Shown piece after piece: positions 1-8,835 of a DNA stretch of 64,000 nucleotides. Source of the DNA: JAIRNF01 sp031551125 (GTDB lineage Bacteria; Bacteroidota; Bacteroidia; Bacteroidales; UBA932); NCBI GenBank assembly GCA_031551125.1, contig JAVBOB010000010.1, positions 58,127-122,126 of the forward strand, given 5' to 3'. Under the pieces are notes generated by a model. The model saw nothing but the letters and a program-made list of their open reading frames with translations. It searched no databases and was not told the DNA's origin. The position numbers and the translations under genes are program-made. Each line of letters starts with the position of its first letter. The stretch's first letter is position 1.

Positions 1-1
1 C

Positions 2-1519
2 TTGTTTTTTGGCGTATCCGGCGGTTGTATGGATAGCATGGTAAACCACTATACCGCTAACAAACGGCTACGTAGTGATGATGCCTATACGCCGGATGAT
101 AAAGCCGGAAATCGTCCTGACTATGCGGTTATGGTATATTGTAACATTATTAAGCAGCTATATCCGGATGTGCCTCTAATTATTGGCGGTATTGAAGCAT
201 CGCTCAGACGGCTTACACACTACGACTACTGGCAAGATAAGCTTAAGCCTTCTATTCTTATAGAAAGCAAGGCCGATATGCTTATATATGGAATGGGGGA
301 GAAGCCTGTTGTTGAGCTGGCCACTCGTTTACGAGAGGGTGAAGCAATTTTTGAAATTCGGGATATTAAGCAAACAGCATACCTTGCTACCAAAGAGGTT
401 GCTAAAGCCTTTCCTACTGATGGTTTGTTGCGTTTGCATACATACGAAGAGTGTGTGGCAAGCAAGAAAAAATTTGCCGAAAACTTTAAACGTATAGAGG
501 AAGAATCGAATAAGATGCAGGCCGCTACAATTGTTGAGGCTGTGGGCAGTAACGCGGTAGTCGTAAATCCTCCATACCCATACATGAGCGAGGAAGAGAT
601 AGACTCTTCTTTCGATTTACCCTATACAAGACTTCCACATTATAGATATAAAGATAAGCGTATTCCTGCCTTTGATATGATTAAGCATTCCATTACCTTA
701 CATCGGGGATGCTTTGGCGGGTGTAGCTTTTGCACCATTTCCGCACATCAGGGTAAACAGGTGTCCAGTCGTTCAGAAGCCTCTATTATGAAAGAGGTTG
801 AGGCGGTTGTAAGTATGCCTGATTTTAAAGGATACATTAGCGATATTGGCGGGCCATCAGCTAACATGTATGGGCTAAAAGGCAAGAATGAAAAGGTGTG
901 CATGAGCTGTAAACGTCCCTCATGCTTACATCCGTTGGTATGTAAGAATTTGGATACAGATCTTAGCCGGCTAACCGCATTGTACAAAAAGGTGAACGCT
1001 CACTCAAAAGTAAAGAAAGCCTTTGTGGGCAGCGGCGTTCGTTACGATATATTTTTAGATGCGGAGGGATTTACTACTAAAAGTGGTGAAGCCTACTTTA
1101 AGGAGCTAATGCGTGGACACGTATCAGGGCGATTGAAGGTAGCTCCGGAGCATACATCGGAGCGGGTGTTGTATGCTGTCCGAAAACCCTCATTCAAGTC
1201 TTTCGAGAGCTTTAAAAGGGTATTTGATAAGCAAAACAGGGAAGAGAATCTGAAGCTACAGCTAATTCCATACTTTATTTCCAGCCTTCCGTACTGTACA
1301 AATACCGATATGCAGCAGCTGGCGGTTATTGTTGAACGGTTAAACTTCCATTTGGAACAAGTGCAAGACTTTACCCCAACACCTATGACCTTGGCTTCGA
1401 CTATTTATTACAGTAGTATAGACCCCTATACCAACGAACCTTGTTATGCTGCTAAAACGAGAGAGGAGAAGCAAAAGCAGCTGGGGTACTTTTTCAAGTA
1501 TAGGCAGCGGTTGAAGTAG
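2..1519 (+). CDS. ygiQ: YgiQ family radical SAM protein (5' end missing)
   Basis: The protein runs off the left edge: the visible part begins inside the conserved FFGVSGG-MDSMVNHYTANK block, so roughly the first 100 residues are missing and the first in-frame codon seen is not the start. The radical SAM cluster motif CFGGCSFC lies near residue 237, in the middle of the protein as is usual for YgiQ (UPF0313). A second cysteine group (KVCMSCKRPSCLHPLVCKN) near residue 300 may bind another Fe-S cluster. Family members combine a B12-binding-like N-terminal domain with the radical SAM core; the substrate is unknown. It converges on dnaK, with a shared hairpin between them. Family assignment is firm, function is not. 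Confidence 0.93.
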   Translation: MFFGVSGGCMDSMVNHYTANKRLRSDDAYTPDDKAGNRPDYAVMVYCNIIKQLYPDVPLIIGGIEASLRRLTHYDYWQDKLKPSILIESKADMLIYGMGEKPVVELATRLREGEAIFEIRDIKQTAYLATKEVAKAFPTDGLLRLHTYEECVASKKKFAENFKRIEEESNKMQAATIVEAVGSNAVVVNPPYPYMSEEEIDSSFDLPYTRLPHYRYKDKRIPAFDMIKHSITLHRGCFGGCSFCTISAHQGKQVSSRSEASIMKEVEAVVSMPDFKGYISDIGGPSANMYGLKGKNEKVCMSCKRPSCLHPLVCKNLDTDLSRLTALYKKVNAHSKVKKAFVGSGVRYDIFLDAEGFTTKSGEAYFKELMRGHVSGRLKVAPEHTSERVLYAVRKPSFKSFESFKRVFDKQNREENLKLQLIPYFISSLPYCTNTDMQQLAVIVERLNFHLEQVQDFTPTPMTLASTIYYSSIDPYTNEPCYAAKTREEKQKQLGYFFKYRQRLK

Positions 1520-1549
1520 GCTTAATTAGGTTTGTATAAAGACCATAAA

Positions 1550-1578
1550 AAATCCGCAATAGTAGTACTACTGCGGAT
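1550..1578. terminator. Bidirectional terminator between ygiQ and dnaK
   Basis: The arms AATCCGCA-TAGTA and TACTA-TGCGGATT form a near-perfect hairpin with one mismatch. It is flanked by A-rich sequence on the left and TTTTCTTTT on the right, so it could stop both convergent genes. Confidence 0.8.
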
Positions 1579-1604
1579 TTTCTTTTATCGCTTGAGTGAA
1601 CAAA

Positions 1605-3527
1605 CTATTTCACTTCCTCAAAGTCAACATCGGTTACTTCTTGGTCTCCATTGCTACCAGCGTTGTTGCTTGAGTCCTGCCCGCCACCGGTATTTCCGGT
1701 GTCGTTACCACCTTGCTGTTGCTGGCCGGCCTTATACATTTCTTCCGAAGCAGCTTGCCAAGCGCCTTCCAATTCTTTCATGGCAGGTTCAATAGCAGCT
1801 ATATCCTGAGCCTTGTGCGCATCTTTCAGCTTATTCAGCGCATTTTCAATTCCTGATTTTTTATCCGCGCTTATCTTATCGCCATACTCTTTCAGCTGTT
1901 TTTCGGTGCTGAAAATCATGCTGTCGGCAGCGTTGATTTTATCTACACGTTCACGCTCTTTTTGGTCACTTTCTTCATTCGCCTTAGCCTCATCACGCAT
2001 ACGTTTAATTTCAGCATCAGTAAGTCCGGACGATGCTTCAATACGTATTTTTTGCTCTTTCCCTGTACCCTTGTCCTTGGCCGTTACGTGAAGAATACCG
2101 TTAGCATCAATATCAAACGTTACTTCAATTTGAGGAACACCACGGGGTGCAGAGGGAATACCGTCAAGGTTAAACATACCAATTGTTTTGTTGTCCTTTG
2201 CCATTGGACGTTCTCCTTGCAGCACGTGTATCTGTACTGTAGGCTGGTTGTCACTCGCCGTTGAGAAGGTTTCCGACTTGCGGGTAGGTATGGTAGTATT
2301 CGACTCAATAAGCTTGGTAAGCACACCGCCAAAGGTTTCAATACCCAATGAAAGCGGAGTTACATCCAGCAGAAGAACATCCTTTACCTCACCTGTAAGT
2401 ACACCACCTTGAATTGCTGCGCCTACTGCTACAACCTCATCAGGGTTTACGTTCTTAGATGGTGTTTTACCAAAGAAGTTCTCTACCAGCTTCTGTATTG
2501 CCGGAATACGTGTTGAACCACCCACTAAAATTACCTCATCAATATCTGACGATTTTAATCCGGCATCGTTCAACGCCTTGCGGCAAGGTTCAACGGTGCG
2601 TTGAATAAGACTGTCGGCCAGCTGCTCAAACTTAGCGCGGCTAAGTGTTTTTACCAAGTGCTTCGGAACACCGTCAACCGGCATAATGTAAGGCAGGTTT
2701 ATTTCAGTCGAAGTTTGGTTTGACAGCTCAATCTTTGCCTTTTCGGCTGCTTCTTTCAACCGTTGTAAGGCCATTGGGTCTTTGCGCAAATCCAATCCGC
2801 TGTTCTCATTCTTAAACTCTTCTGCCAACCAGTCAATTACAACATGGTCAAAGTCATCACCGCCAAGGTGGGTATCACCGTTGGTTGATTTTACTTCAAA
2901 TACGCCATCACCCAATTCTAGGATGGAAATATCGAACGTACCGCCACCTAGGTCGAATACGGCAATCTTCATATCCTTATGCTTCTTATCCATGCCGTAA
3001 GCCAGCGCGGCAGCCGTAGGCTCGTTGATAATACGCTTTACCTTAAGGCCTGCAATTTCTCCGGCTTCCTTGGTTGCCTGACGTTGCGAGTCGCTAAAGT
3101 AGGCGGGGACGGTAATAACCGCTTCCGTCACTTCCTGTCCTAAGAAATCTTCAGCTGTTTTCTTCATTTTTTGAAGAATCATTGCCGAAATTTCTTGAGG
3201 TGAGTACATACGGTCGTCTATCTTAATACGAGGAGTATTGTTGTCGCCTCTTACCACATCGTAAGATATGCGATTAATTTCGTTCTGTACTTGGTCATAA
3301 GTTTCTCCCATAAAACGTTTAATTGAGTAAACCGTTTTCTTGGGATTGGTGATAGCCTGACGTTTTGCAGGGTCGCCAATTTTACGTTCACCACTTTCAG
3401 TAAACGCCACAATGGAAGGGGTGGTACGCTTTCCTTCGCTGTTAATAATCACAACCGGTTCGTTGCCTTCCATTACGGCTACGCACGAGTTGGTTGTTCC
3501 TAAGTCAATTCCAATAATTTTTCCCAT
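1605..3527 (-). CDS. dnaK: Molecular chaperone DnaK (Hsp70)
   Basis: ATP-dependent cytosolic chaperone that binds exposed hydrophobic segments with DnaJ and GrpE. The 640-residue length is normal. The N-terminus MGKIIGIDLGTTNSCVAV carries the phosphate-1 loop; DLGGGTFDISIL near residue 200 is phosphate-2; the interdomain linker is VLLLDVTPLSLGIE near residue 390; a lid follows, then a Gly/Asn/Gln-rich tail ending in DVDFEEVK, the usual C-terminus of bacterial DnaK. It stands alone, without grpE or dnaJ beside it, as is common in Bacteroidota. The start is fixed by the conserved N-terminus. The 218 nt between it and the divergent MATE gene contain an inverted repeat that might be a regulatory site. 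Confidence 0.99.
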   Translation of the reverse strand: MGKIIGIDLGTTNSCVAVMEGNEPVVIINSEGKRTTPSIVAFTESGERKIGDPAKRQAITNPKKTVYSIKRFMGETYDQVQNEINRISYDVVRGDNNTPRIKIDDRMYSPQEISAMILQKMKKTAEDFLGQEVTEAVITVPAYFSDSQRQATKEAGEIAGLKVKRIINEPTAAALAYGMDKKHKDMKIAVFDLGGGTFDISILELGDGVFEVKSTNGDTHLGGDDFDHVVIDWLAEEFKNENSGLDLRKDPMALQRLKEAAEKAKIELSNQTSTEINLPYIMPVDGVPKHLVKTLSRAKFEQLADSLIQRTVEPCRKALNDAGLKSSDIDEVILVGGSTRIPAIQKLVENFFGKTPSKNVNPDEVVAVGAAIQGGVLTGEVKDVLLLDVTPLSLGIETFGGVLTKLIESNTTIPTRKSETFSTASDNQPTVQIHVLQGERPMAKDNKTIGMFNLDGIPSAPRGVPQIEVTFDIDANGILHVTAKDKGTGKEQKIRIEASSGLTDAEIKRMRDEAKANEESDQKERERVDKINAADSMIFSTEKQLKEYGDKISADKKSGIENALNKLKDAHKAQDIAAIEPAMKELEGAWQAASEEMYKAGQQQQGGNDTGNTGGGQDSSNNAGSNGDQEVTDVDFEEVK

Positions 3528-3654
3528 AGCTGATATTATACTTTTGTGTTGTTTTTCGTTTTGTTCCTTTTCCTATATCAAGCATTGTACCATTCCTAAA
3601 ATGCCTGATATTTGGCGAAACATTGTCAGAAAAGAACACAGATGCCGGATTAAA

Positions 3655-3681
3655 CTGACATTGATTCGGACAAAATGACAG
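3655..3681. promoter_or_regulatory. Inverted repeat between dnaK and the MATE gene
   Basis: CTGACATT at 3655-3662 and AATGACAG at 3674-3681 match as an inverted repeat at 7 of 8 positions, about 130 nt upstream of dnaK and directly next to the -33 box of the divergent MATE promoter. The geometry fits an operator that could act on either gene. No binding protein is identified; regulatory function is inference. Confidence 0.3.
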
Positions 3682-3711
3682 TTTGATAAAAGACAATACT
3701 TACTACCTTTG
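3682..3711 (+). promoter_or_regulatory. Bacteroidota promoter of the MATE gene
   Basis: TTTG at 3682-3685 and TACCTTTG at 3704-3711 with 18 nt between them match the Bacteroidota primary sigma consensus (TTTG, about 19 nt, TAnnTTTG). The predicted transcript start is near 3717, which rules out the upstream TTG codon at 3709 as translation start and leaves ATG 3745. Confidence 0.7.
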
Positions 3712-3744
3712 CGCTCCATTTACATTTTCTACTTACTTACATTC

Positions 3745-5079
3745 ATGCAACAGCTGCCCGGCTATCAAACTATTTGGAAAATATCGTTACCCGTTATTTT
3801 CAGCCTTTTTGCTCAAAACATTATTGCCGTTACCGACTCCATATTTTTAAGTAACGTAGGCATAGTTGAGTTTGACGCATCGGCCATAGGTGGTATATAC
3901 TACTACATACTGTACATGCTGGGCTTTGGTTTTACTACAGGTACACAAATTCTTATAGCCCGTCGTAATGGAGAAAAGCGGTATAAGCAAATTGGTATGT
4001 TGATGGAGAACTGCTGGTACTTCCTGCTGCTAGGCGCTGCACTGCTTATCCCCATTTCGAAGTATATTACCCCTGCAATTCTAAAAAGCATTGTAAGTTC
4101 GGATAATGTACTGGCTGCTACCATAGAGTTTATTGATTACCGGATATACGGGTTATTTTTCGCTTATATTGTTGCGTCATTCCGCGCTTTCCACGTAGGC
4201 ACAACAAAGAGTTCGGTACTTATACTTGATGGGTTGATAATGGCGGTAGTCAACATTTTTCTGGCCTACGGATTAATTTTCGGTAAATTCGGATTCCCCG
4301 AAATGGGGTTGAAGGGTGCTGCTATTGCAACGGTTATCTCCGAGTTTGTTGCAATGACATTCCTCATTCTATACAACTTAAACAAGAAAAAGCGCAAAAC
4401 TTACCTGCTGTTTTGCTTTCGGAAAGTAAACTTTAAGGCGTTGGGTAGCATGCTAAGCGTGTCTATTTACATTATGATATTGTACTTTATATCCATTGGC
4501 AGCTGGTTTGCATTCTTCATTATTATTGAGCAATCCGGTGAGCGTAACCTTGCCATATCCAATATTGTACGTAGTATTTATAGCCTTATTCTGCTTCCGG
4601 GTTGGGCTTATACGGCCACCGTCAGCTCTTTGGTAAGCAATGCGTTTGGTGCAGGAAAAGTAGAGTACGTTATACCCATAATACGTAAAGTAGCCAAGAT
4701 GGGATTTATTACCGCAGCATGCGTTTCGATTATTGTGGTGGCGGTAGGACATTGGCTTCTTATTCCCTATACGCTGAAAGACCCCAGCTTAGTTGCAGCC
4801 AGCTTGCCATCATTATATGTGGTTGCTTTAGCCAATATTATATTTGGTATTACCGGTATTATATTCAACGGTATAACCGGAACAGGGAGAACAAGCGTTA
4901 TTATGATACTTGAAACCGGCGTTTTGGTTGTTTACCTATTTACGGCTTACTTGTTTGTGAAGGCATTTCCGCTCAACGTAGAGGTTGCTTGGTGCTCTGA
5001 GCTGATTTACTGGCTTCTTATCGGGGTGCTTTCCGCCTGCTATCTCAAATGGGGACGGTGGAGAGAGGTACGTATATAA
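3745..5079 (+). CDS. MATE family efflux transporter
   Basis: Inner-membrane multidrug/toxin exporter of the MATE (NorM/DinF-like) family, driven by Na+ or H+. The 444-residue protein is almost wholly hydrophobic, with about 12 predicted helices in two six-helix halves. The N-terminal segment (GYQTIWKISLPVIFSLFAQNIIAVTDSIFLSNVG) is the typical first MATE helix region. The ATG at 3745 is chosen over an in-frame TTG at 3709 because the latter sits inside the -7 promoter box. Divergent from dnaK; followed by a gap full of repeats. The substrate cannot be predicted. Confidence 0.92.
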   Translation: MQQLPGYQTIWKISLPVIFSLFAQNIIAVTDSIFLSNVGIVEFDASAIGGIYYYILYMLGFGFTTGTQILIARRNGEKRYKQIGMLMENCWYFLLLGAALLIPISKYITPAILKSIVSSDNVLAATIEFIDYRIYGLFFAYIVASFRAFHVGTTKSSVLILDGLIMAVVNIFLAYGLIFGKFGFPEMGLKGAAIATVISEFVAMTFLILYNLNKKKRKTYLLFCFRKVNFKALGSMLSVSIYIMILYFISIGSWFAFFIIIEQSGERNLAISNIVRSIYSLILLPGWAYTATVSSLVSNAFGAGKVEYVIPIIRKVAKMGFITAACVSIIVVAVGHWLLIPYTLKDPSLVAASLPSLYVVALANIIFGITGIIFNGITGTGRTSVIMILETGVLVVYLFTAYLFVKAFPLNVEVAWCSELIYWLLIGVLSACYLKWGRWREVRI

Positions 5080-5100
5080 AAATTCAAGTCGTTAACCATT

Positions 5101-5125
5101 ACCCCAACCTTCCTAAAGGGGACTT
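5101..5125. repeat. Degenerate CCCCTAAAGGGG-family repeat
   Basis: ACCCCAACCTTCCTAAAGGGGACTT just after the MATE gene resembles the arms of the better-preserved copies at 55036-55133 and 58942-59015. Here only one arm is present. Confidence 0.6.
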
Positions 5126-5149
5126 CTTCACCACATAGGCACCTACTAT

Positions 5150-5370
5150 CGTCCTGAAAGGACAACTTAGCTCAGCCCAACGCAAACGAAGTGGCGCGTT
5201 GGGATAGCGTGCGGAAAATTGACAGCGCCCTGAAAGGGCAGCTTATATGGCTATCTCTTTTAAGCCGCCCTTTCAGGGCGCAGTAAGCAAGGTGCCGTTA
5301 TTTTTCCCAAGGCGTTGCCATTGGGCTGAACCGAGTTTACGAGCTCACCGAAGGTAAATAAGTTGGTCTT
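5150..5370. repeat. Composite palindromic intergenic repeat
   Basis: This accounts for most of the 312-nt stretch without a gene between the MATE exporter and the TPR gene. Nested inverted repeats are visible: CCCAACGC (5177-5184) with GCGTTGGG (5196-5203); GCGCCCTGAAAGGGC (5225-5239) with its exact complement GCCCTTTCAGGGCGC (5267-5281); and GCTCAGCCCAA (about 5170) with TTGGGCTGA further right (about 5322). Smaller GTCCTGAAAGGAC and GGTCTTTCAGACC hairpins flank it. No protein is encoded. Such elements recur in Bacteroidota genomes; it may be mobilised in trans, which is inference. Confidence 0.7.
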
Positions 5371-5391
5371 TCAGACCGACAATTAAATACA

Positions 5392-7053
5392 TTAAACCAT
5401 ACCTTTTAGCAAGTTGAAGTTTACTCCGGAGGCAATAATTTTTTTCTCCACAGAATCCTTTACTTGCACGAACTCTTCTAAATTAATTCCCATAACTTCA
5501 GCAATATTTCTAGAGTCTAGAATGCCAATACAGTAATGCCAGCACATTTCTAGCTCCTTTTCATTAAAATCCGGAAATGTTGAAGACAGCTTGAGCTTGG
5601 CTTTTCCATATTTATGCTGAAGAAGTGGTAGTAGCTTAACGTCCGCTTTTAAGTCACTAAGTACATCTTCTATCATTTCTTTGTCTCCATCCGGTTTCTG
5701 CAATTCGTATATGGCTAGGTCTAACATTCGTTGCTTTGAAATAAGCAGCGAGCACTCTTCTGCAGCAAGGTGTTTAAACGTACTATTTTGCTTTCTAGAT
5801 GTTTTATATAGCAGGAAAACCGCAACAATTAAGGTTATAAAAGTGCCTACGATTAATAACCGATCATTATTGAGCTGCTTTCGGAAAACAGTACGATTCG
5901 CGTCGGCAGATTCCCAGCTTTCTTTTTGATGTTCAACCTTTAGCCGTTCATTTTCAGCCAGTACTTCTACCATTTCCGCGCTTTTACTCTTTTCTATATC
6001 CGAAACTAAGCTTAGGTACTTTTCTTTATAAAACTGGGCTTTATCGGTATGTCTGTTTTTCTGCTCAACCAAAAATAGCTGGTCATACAAAACGCGCTTA
6101 ATACTCGGGGCGGCATTTGCCAAAAGAGTGTTTGCCTGGTAAATACTCGATGTCGCCAAATTCATTCTATTGGTTTTGCGATAAACTTTAGCGAGTACCA
6201 AATGTAAAAGCCCTAAGTAAAGGCTGTCATTAGATTGAGTATATAGAGCGGATAATTCCTCTCTATTTTTTTCAACTGAAGCGTAATCGTTCGAAGTGTA
6301 TAGAAGGTTAAGCTTATTATATAGTATTCTGTTTCGAGAAAGCGTATCTCCATTACAACCGGCAATTTCTATTGCTTTGTCATAGCAGTACAAGGCGCTA
6401 TCGGTATTTGCTAATTCATTGAAGTTAAGTCCTTTTAGTTCTACAGCATACAGCTTATGGGTATAGCTGCCGTTTTCTCGCTCAATAAATGTCAAGGTTT
6501 TTTGAAGGTAGTCTAACGATTCCGTATATTTTTTTTCATAAAATAACCTTAGGGCGATATCATAGGGTATGGCCGAATAATTTAGGCCGGGTATATTGTA
6601 CTTAGACTTCTCCGCCCATTCATCAGCAGACAGGTAGTTTTGCATTGCTTTGGCCATTTTGCCCTGTGCTTCAAAAACGCTGCCAAGCACAAAGTAAGAA
6701 AGCGTTGCCATTGGGGCATCGCTTATATCTGTAAAGTAGTTTCTGGCTTTTAGCGCAGGGGCTTCATAAGAGGCTATATTCTTGCCCGTTTTTTCACACG
6801 CTCGTATTTGCAGTAGGTTAAAATGGTTATAATCATACTCATTCAGCAAGTTAATTTGTACGGTATTGAGCAATTCCACTGATTTTTTAGGAGAATCCTC
6901 CAAGTATTCGCTCACCTCTTTCAGTAGATTCTTATTTTGCCTTGATTGCTGAGTATTACATGATAGCAATATCCATACAACGAATAGTACACAACCAACA
7001 AAACAAATTTTGTTGATTACGGAGCTATATGCCATTTTATAAAGTGTTGTCAT
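5392..7053 (-). CDS. Membrane-anchored TPR protein, possible signalling regulator
   Basis: Bitopic membrane protein of 553 residues. A hydrophobic segment at about 15-32 ends in LLSCNTQQ, which could be a lipobox or a signal anchor. Residues about 40-360 form TPR-like helical repeats. A coiled stretch leads to a second membrane helix (LLIVGTFITLIVAVFLLY, about 400-417), and a cytoplasmic tail of about 130 residues ends in a segment resembling a helix-turn-helix (NEKELEMCWHYCIGILDSRNIAEVMGI). This layout is known from Bacteroidota TPR regulators with LuxR-like C-termini, but here the DNA-binding part is divergent. It follows the small exported protein gene at 7102-7494, with a hairpin in the 48-nt gap. 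An in-frame ATG at 7035 is an alternative start. Confidence 0.7.
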   Translation of the reverse strand: MTTLYKMAYSSVINKICFVGCVLFVVWILLSCNTQQSRQNKNLLKEVSEYLEDSPKKSVELLNTVQINLLNEYDYNHFNLLQIRACEKTGKNIASYEAPALKARNYFTDISDAPMATLSYFVLGSVFEAQGKMAKAMQNYLSADEWAEKSKYNIPGLNYSAIPYDIALRLFYEKKYTESLDYLQKTLTFIERENGSYTHKLYAVELKGLNFNELANTDSALYCYDKAIEIAGCNGDTLSRNRILYNKLNLLYTSNDYASVEKNREELSALYTQSNDSLYLGLLHLVLAKVYRKTNRMNLATSSIYQANTLLANAAPSIKRVLYDQLFLVEQKNRHTDKAQFYKEKYLSLVSDIEKSKSAEMVEVLAENERLKVEHQKESWESADANRTVFRKQLNNDRLLIVGTFITLIVAVFLLYKTSRKQNSTFKHLAAEECSLLISKQRMLDLAIYELQKPDGDKEMIEDVLSDLKADVKLLPLLQHKYGKAKLKLSSTFPDFNEKELEMCWHYCIGILDSRNIAEVMGINLEEFVQVKDSVEKKIIASGVNFNLLKGMV

Positions 7054-7061
7054 GGTATAAA

Positions 7062-7091
7062 AAGGCTACCCGAATTATTTCGGGCAGCCTT
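7062..7091 (-). terminator. Hairpin between the small exported protein gene and the TPR gene
   Basis: AAGGCTACCCGAA and TTCGGGCAGCCTT pair with a 4-nt loop. On the minus strand the stem is followed by TTTTTATA, as in an intrinsic terminator, but it ends only about 8 nt before the TPR gene's ATG. It may therefore also attenuate read-through or mask that start. Confidence 0.7.
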
Positions 7092-7101
7092 GCTTGTTGG
7101 C

Positions 7102-7494
7102 TTACTTCACTTCAATTACAAATGTTTCTTCATTAAAGATGGTTGAGTTTAGCTTCTTCATTTTTACTCTAATGGTATATCTACCCTTCCATCCTCGCGC
7201 ATCCAATACTAGCTGGCTGTAGGCTGTTGCGGAACCTGCGCCTTGGTAAACAGGCGTATTATCCTCTTTACGTACCTCTAACTGCACATTATCTGAATCT
7301 TCAAGGAATACTACCTGAACATCTGTAGGATACTGGTACACCATTGCCACGGCCTGTGTAGCTTCTGGCTCACCATCTATGCGTTTAGGGGGCGTACCAG
7401 GTACGCTTGGCTCCTCACTAATAGCAGGAATAGGTAATACAGTTAAGCATACTAAACCTACACAAAGGCTGAATAATTTTCTTTTTGTTTTCAT
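7102..7494 (-). CDS. Small exported protein, DUF3244-like
   Basis: A 130-residue protein with a Sec signal peptide (MKTKRKLFSLCVGLVCL..PAISEE). The mature part reads like one beta-sandwich domain (QVVFLEDSDNVQLEVRKEDNTPVYQGAG..GRYTIRVKM), resembling the DUF3244 group of small Bacteroidota secreted proteins. No catalytic residues are apparent. It lies directly upstream of the TPR membrane protein on the same strand, so one may sense or control the other; that link is inference. The family call is by resemblance only. Confidence 0.6.
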   Translation of the reverse strand: MKTKRKLFSLCVGLVCLTVLPIPAISEEPSVPGTPPKRIDGEPEATQAVAMVYQYPTDVQVVFLEDSDNVQLEVRKEDNTPVYQGAGSATAYSQLVLDARGWKGRYTIRVKMKKLNSTIFNEETFVIEVK

Positions 7495-7767
7495 TTTTTT
7501 GGGGAGTTAGGTCGTTTCTGTTGATTTTAAGATCGTTTTTATAGGTTTACATCGCTAAAGTGTAAACCACTCATTTGCCCGAGTAGCCATTATTTAAATT
7601 TACGGGCACACAAATGTAACGGAATTTTAAACCTATATTGGCAAATATTAGAAAATAATTACATCAAATAATCAACATTATTTTTATACAACCTATTTTA
7701 TTGACTTTTTAATAAAATTGGGAATGATGTAAACATAAAGAATCCCAACTATCAAAACAATGAAGTC

Positions 7768-8583
7768 TTAATATTGCTCTTTTTCACTGGGAAAACTTCC
7801 GCTCTTTACATCATTAATATATGAGGTAAACGCATTAAGCATTTCGGCATATAAATTTTTGTAACGACGGAGAAAGCGAGGTGAAAACTCGTTATTCAAC
7901 CCCAACATATCATGTGTTACCAACACCTGCCCGTCAACACCATTACCTGCACCAATACCAATCAGCGGGATTTTCAGCTCTTCGGAAACACGTTTTCCCA
8001 GCTCGGCGGGAATCTTTTCAAGCACAATAGCAAAGCATCCGGCCTCTTCTAGTAAGTGGGCATCATCAATCAGCTTTTGCGCTTCCGCCTCTTCTTTCGC
8101 TCGCACGGAATATGTACCGAACTTATGGATAGACTGAGGGGTAAGCCCCAAGTGCCCCATAACGGGGATACCTGCGGAAAGAATACGGTTAACCGATTCT
8201 ATAACCTCTCTTCCACCTTCCATCTTCACGGCATCAGCTTCGCTTTCCTTCATAATACGAATGGCTGAATGTACCGCTTCTTTAGAGTTTCCCTGATAAG
8301 AACCAAAAGGCAGATCAACCACAATCAGCGGGTTTTTCATAGCGCGTACTACCGACTGGGCATGATAAATCATTTGGTCTAGCGTTATGGGCAAAGTAGA
8401 TTCATGCCCGGCCATTACGTTGGCAGCAGAGTCGCCAACCAGTACAATATCAATACCGGCTTCGTCAATAATGCGAGCCATCGTATAATCATAAGCGGTG
8501 AGCATGGCTATTTTTTCACCGCGCTGCTTCATTTCTGTCAGCTTATGGGTTGTTATAACCCTGTTTTTCCCTTCAGACGACAT
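7768..8583 (-). CDS. panB: 3-methyl-2-oxobutanoate hydroxymethyltransferase
   Basis: First committed step of pantothenate synthesis: transfers a hydroxymethyl group from methylene-THF to 2-oxoisovalerate, giving ketopantoate. The 271-residue cytosolic TIM barrel carries the family blocks: MLTAYDYTMARIIDEAGIDI near residue 26 with the metal/substrate Asp in VLVGDS, DAVKMEGG near 116, VMGHLGLTPQS near 139, and the catalytic Glu region VLEKIP near 183. A complete promoter lies upstream. No other pan gene is nearby. Confidence 0.98.
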   Translation of the reverse strand: MSSEGKNRVITTHKLTEMKQRGEKIAMLTAYDYTMARIIDEAGIDIVLVGDSAANVMAGHESTLPITLDQMIYHAQSVVRAMKNPLIVVDLPFGSYQGNSKEAVHSAIRIMKESEADAVKMEGGREVIESVNRILSAGIPVMGHLGLTPQSIHKFGTYSVRAKEEAEAQKLIDDAHLLEEAGCFAIVLEKIPAELGKRVSEELKIPLIGIGAGNGVDGQVLVTHDMLGLNNEFSPRFLRRYKNLYAEMLNAFTSYINDVKSGSFPSEKEQY

Positions 8584-8611
8584 AAGTGTTTTGTTTAGTT
8601 AAGATTCGAAG

Positions 8612-8641
8612 CAAAGCTACAACGAAAAATGGGGAATCAAA
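8612..8641 (-). promoter_or_regulatory. Promoter of panB
   Basis: On the minus strand TTTG (complement of 8638-8641) and TAGCTTTG (complement of 8612-8619) are separated by 18 nt, matching the Bacteroidota consensus. The predicted start is near 8606, giving a leader of about 23 nt. Confidence 0.65.
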
Positions 8642-8751
8642 ATTTTTGTCTGAAGGAAGCAGAACCGGCTTAAAAAACACTTTGTTAACATTGCTGTTTC
8701 AGCTAGCATAAATATGCGCATACAATGCTACATTGTATTGTATTCTTTTGT

Positions 8752-8759
8752 TATATTTG
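8752..8759 (+). promoter_or_regulatory. Probable -7 box for the XRE regulator gene
   Basis: TATATTTG matches TAnnTTTG about 77 nt before the ATG at 8836. The only -33 candidate (ATTG at 8732-8735) is spaced 16 nt away, shorter than usual, so this is moderate evidence. Confidence 0.4.
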
Positions 8760-8835
8760 TAGAATATTTATTGGACAATAGGTATTTAGCATTTTCAATT
8801 AAAGGCGCTATTAAACAGTTTAAACTACAAGCTAT

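Noticed and set aside
226..585. 119-codon minus-strand frame inside ygiQ
   Set aside because: Antisense shadow of a strongly conserved coding region with no ribosome site or family resemblance; similar long shadows in dnaK, thrS and lysA were dropped for the same reason.
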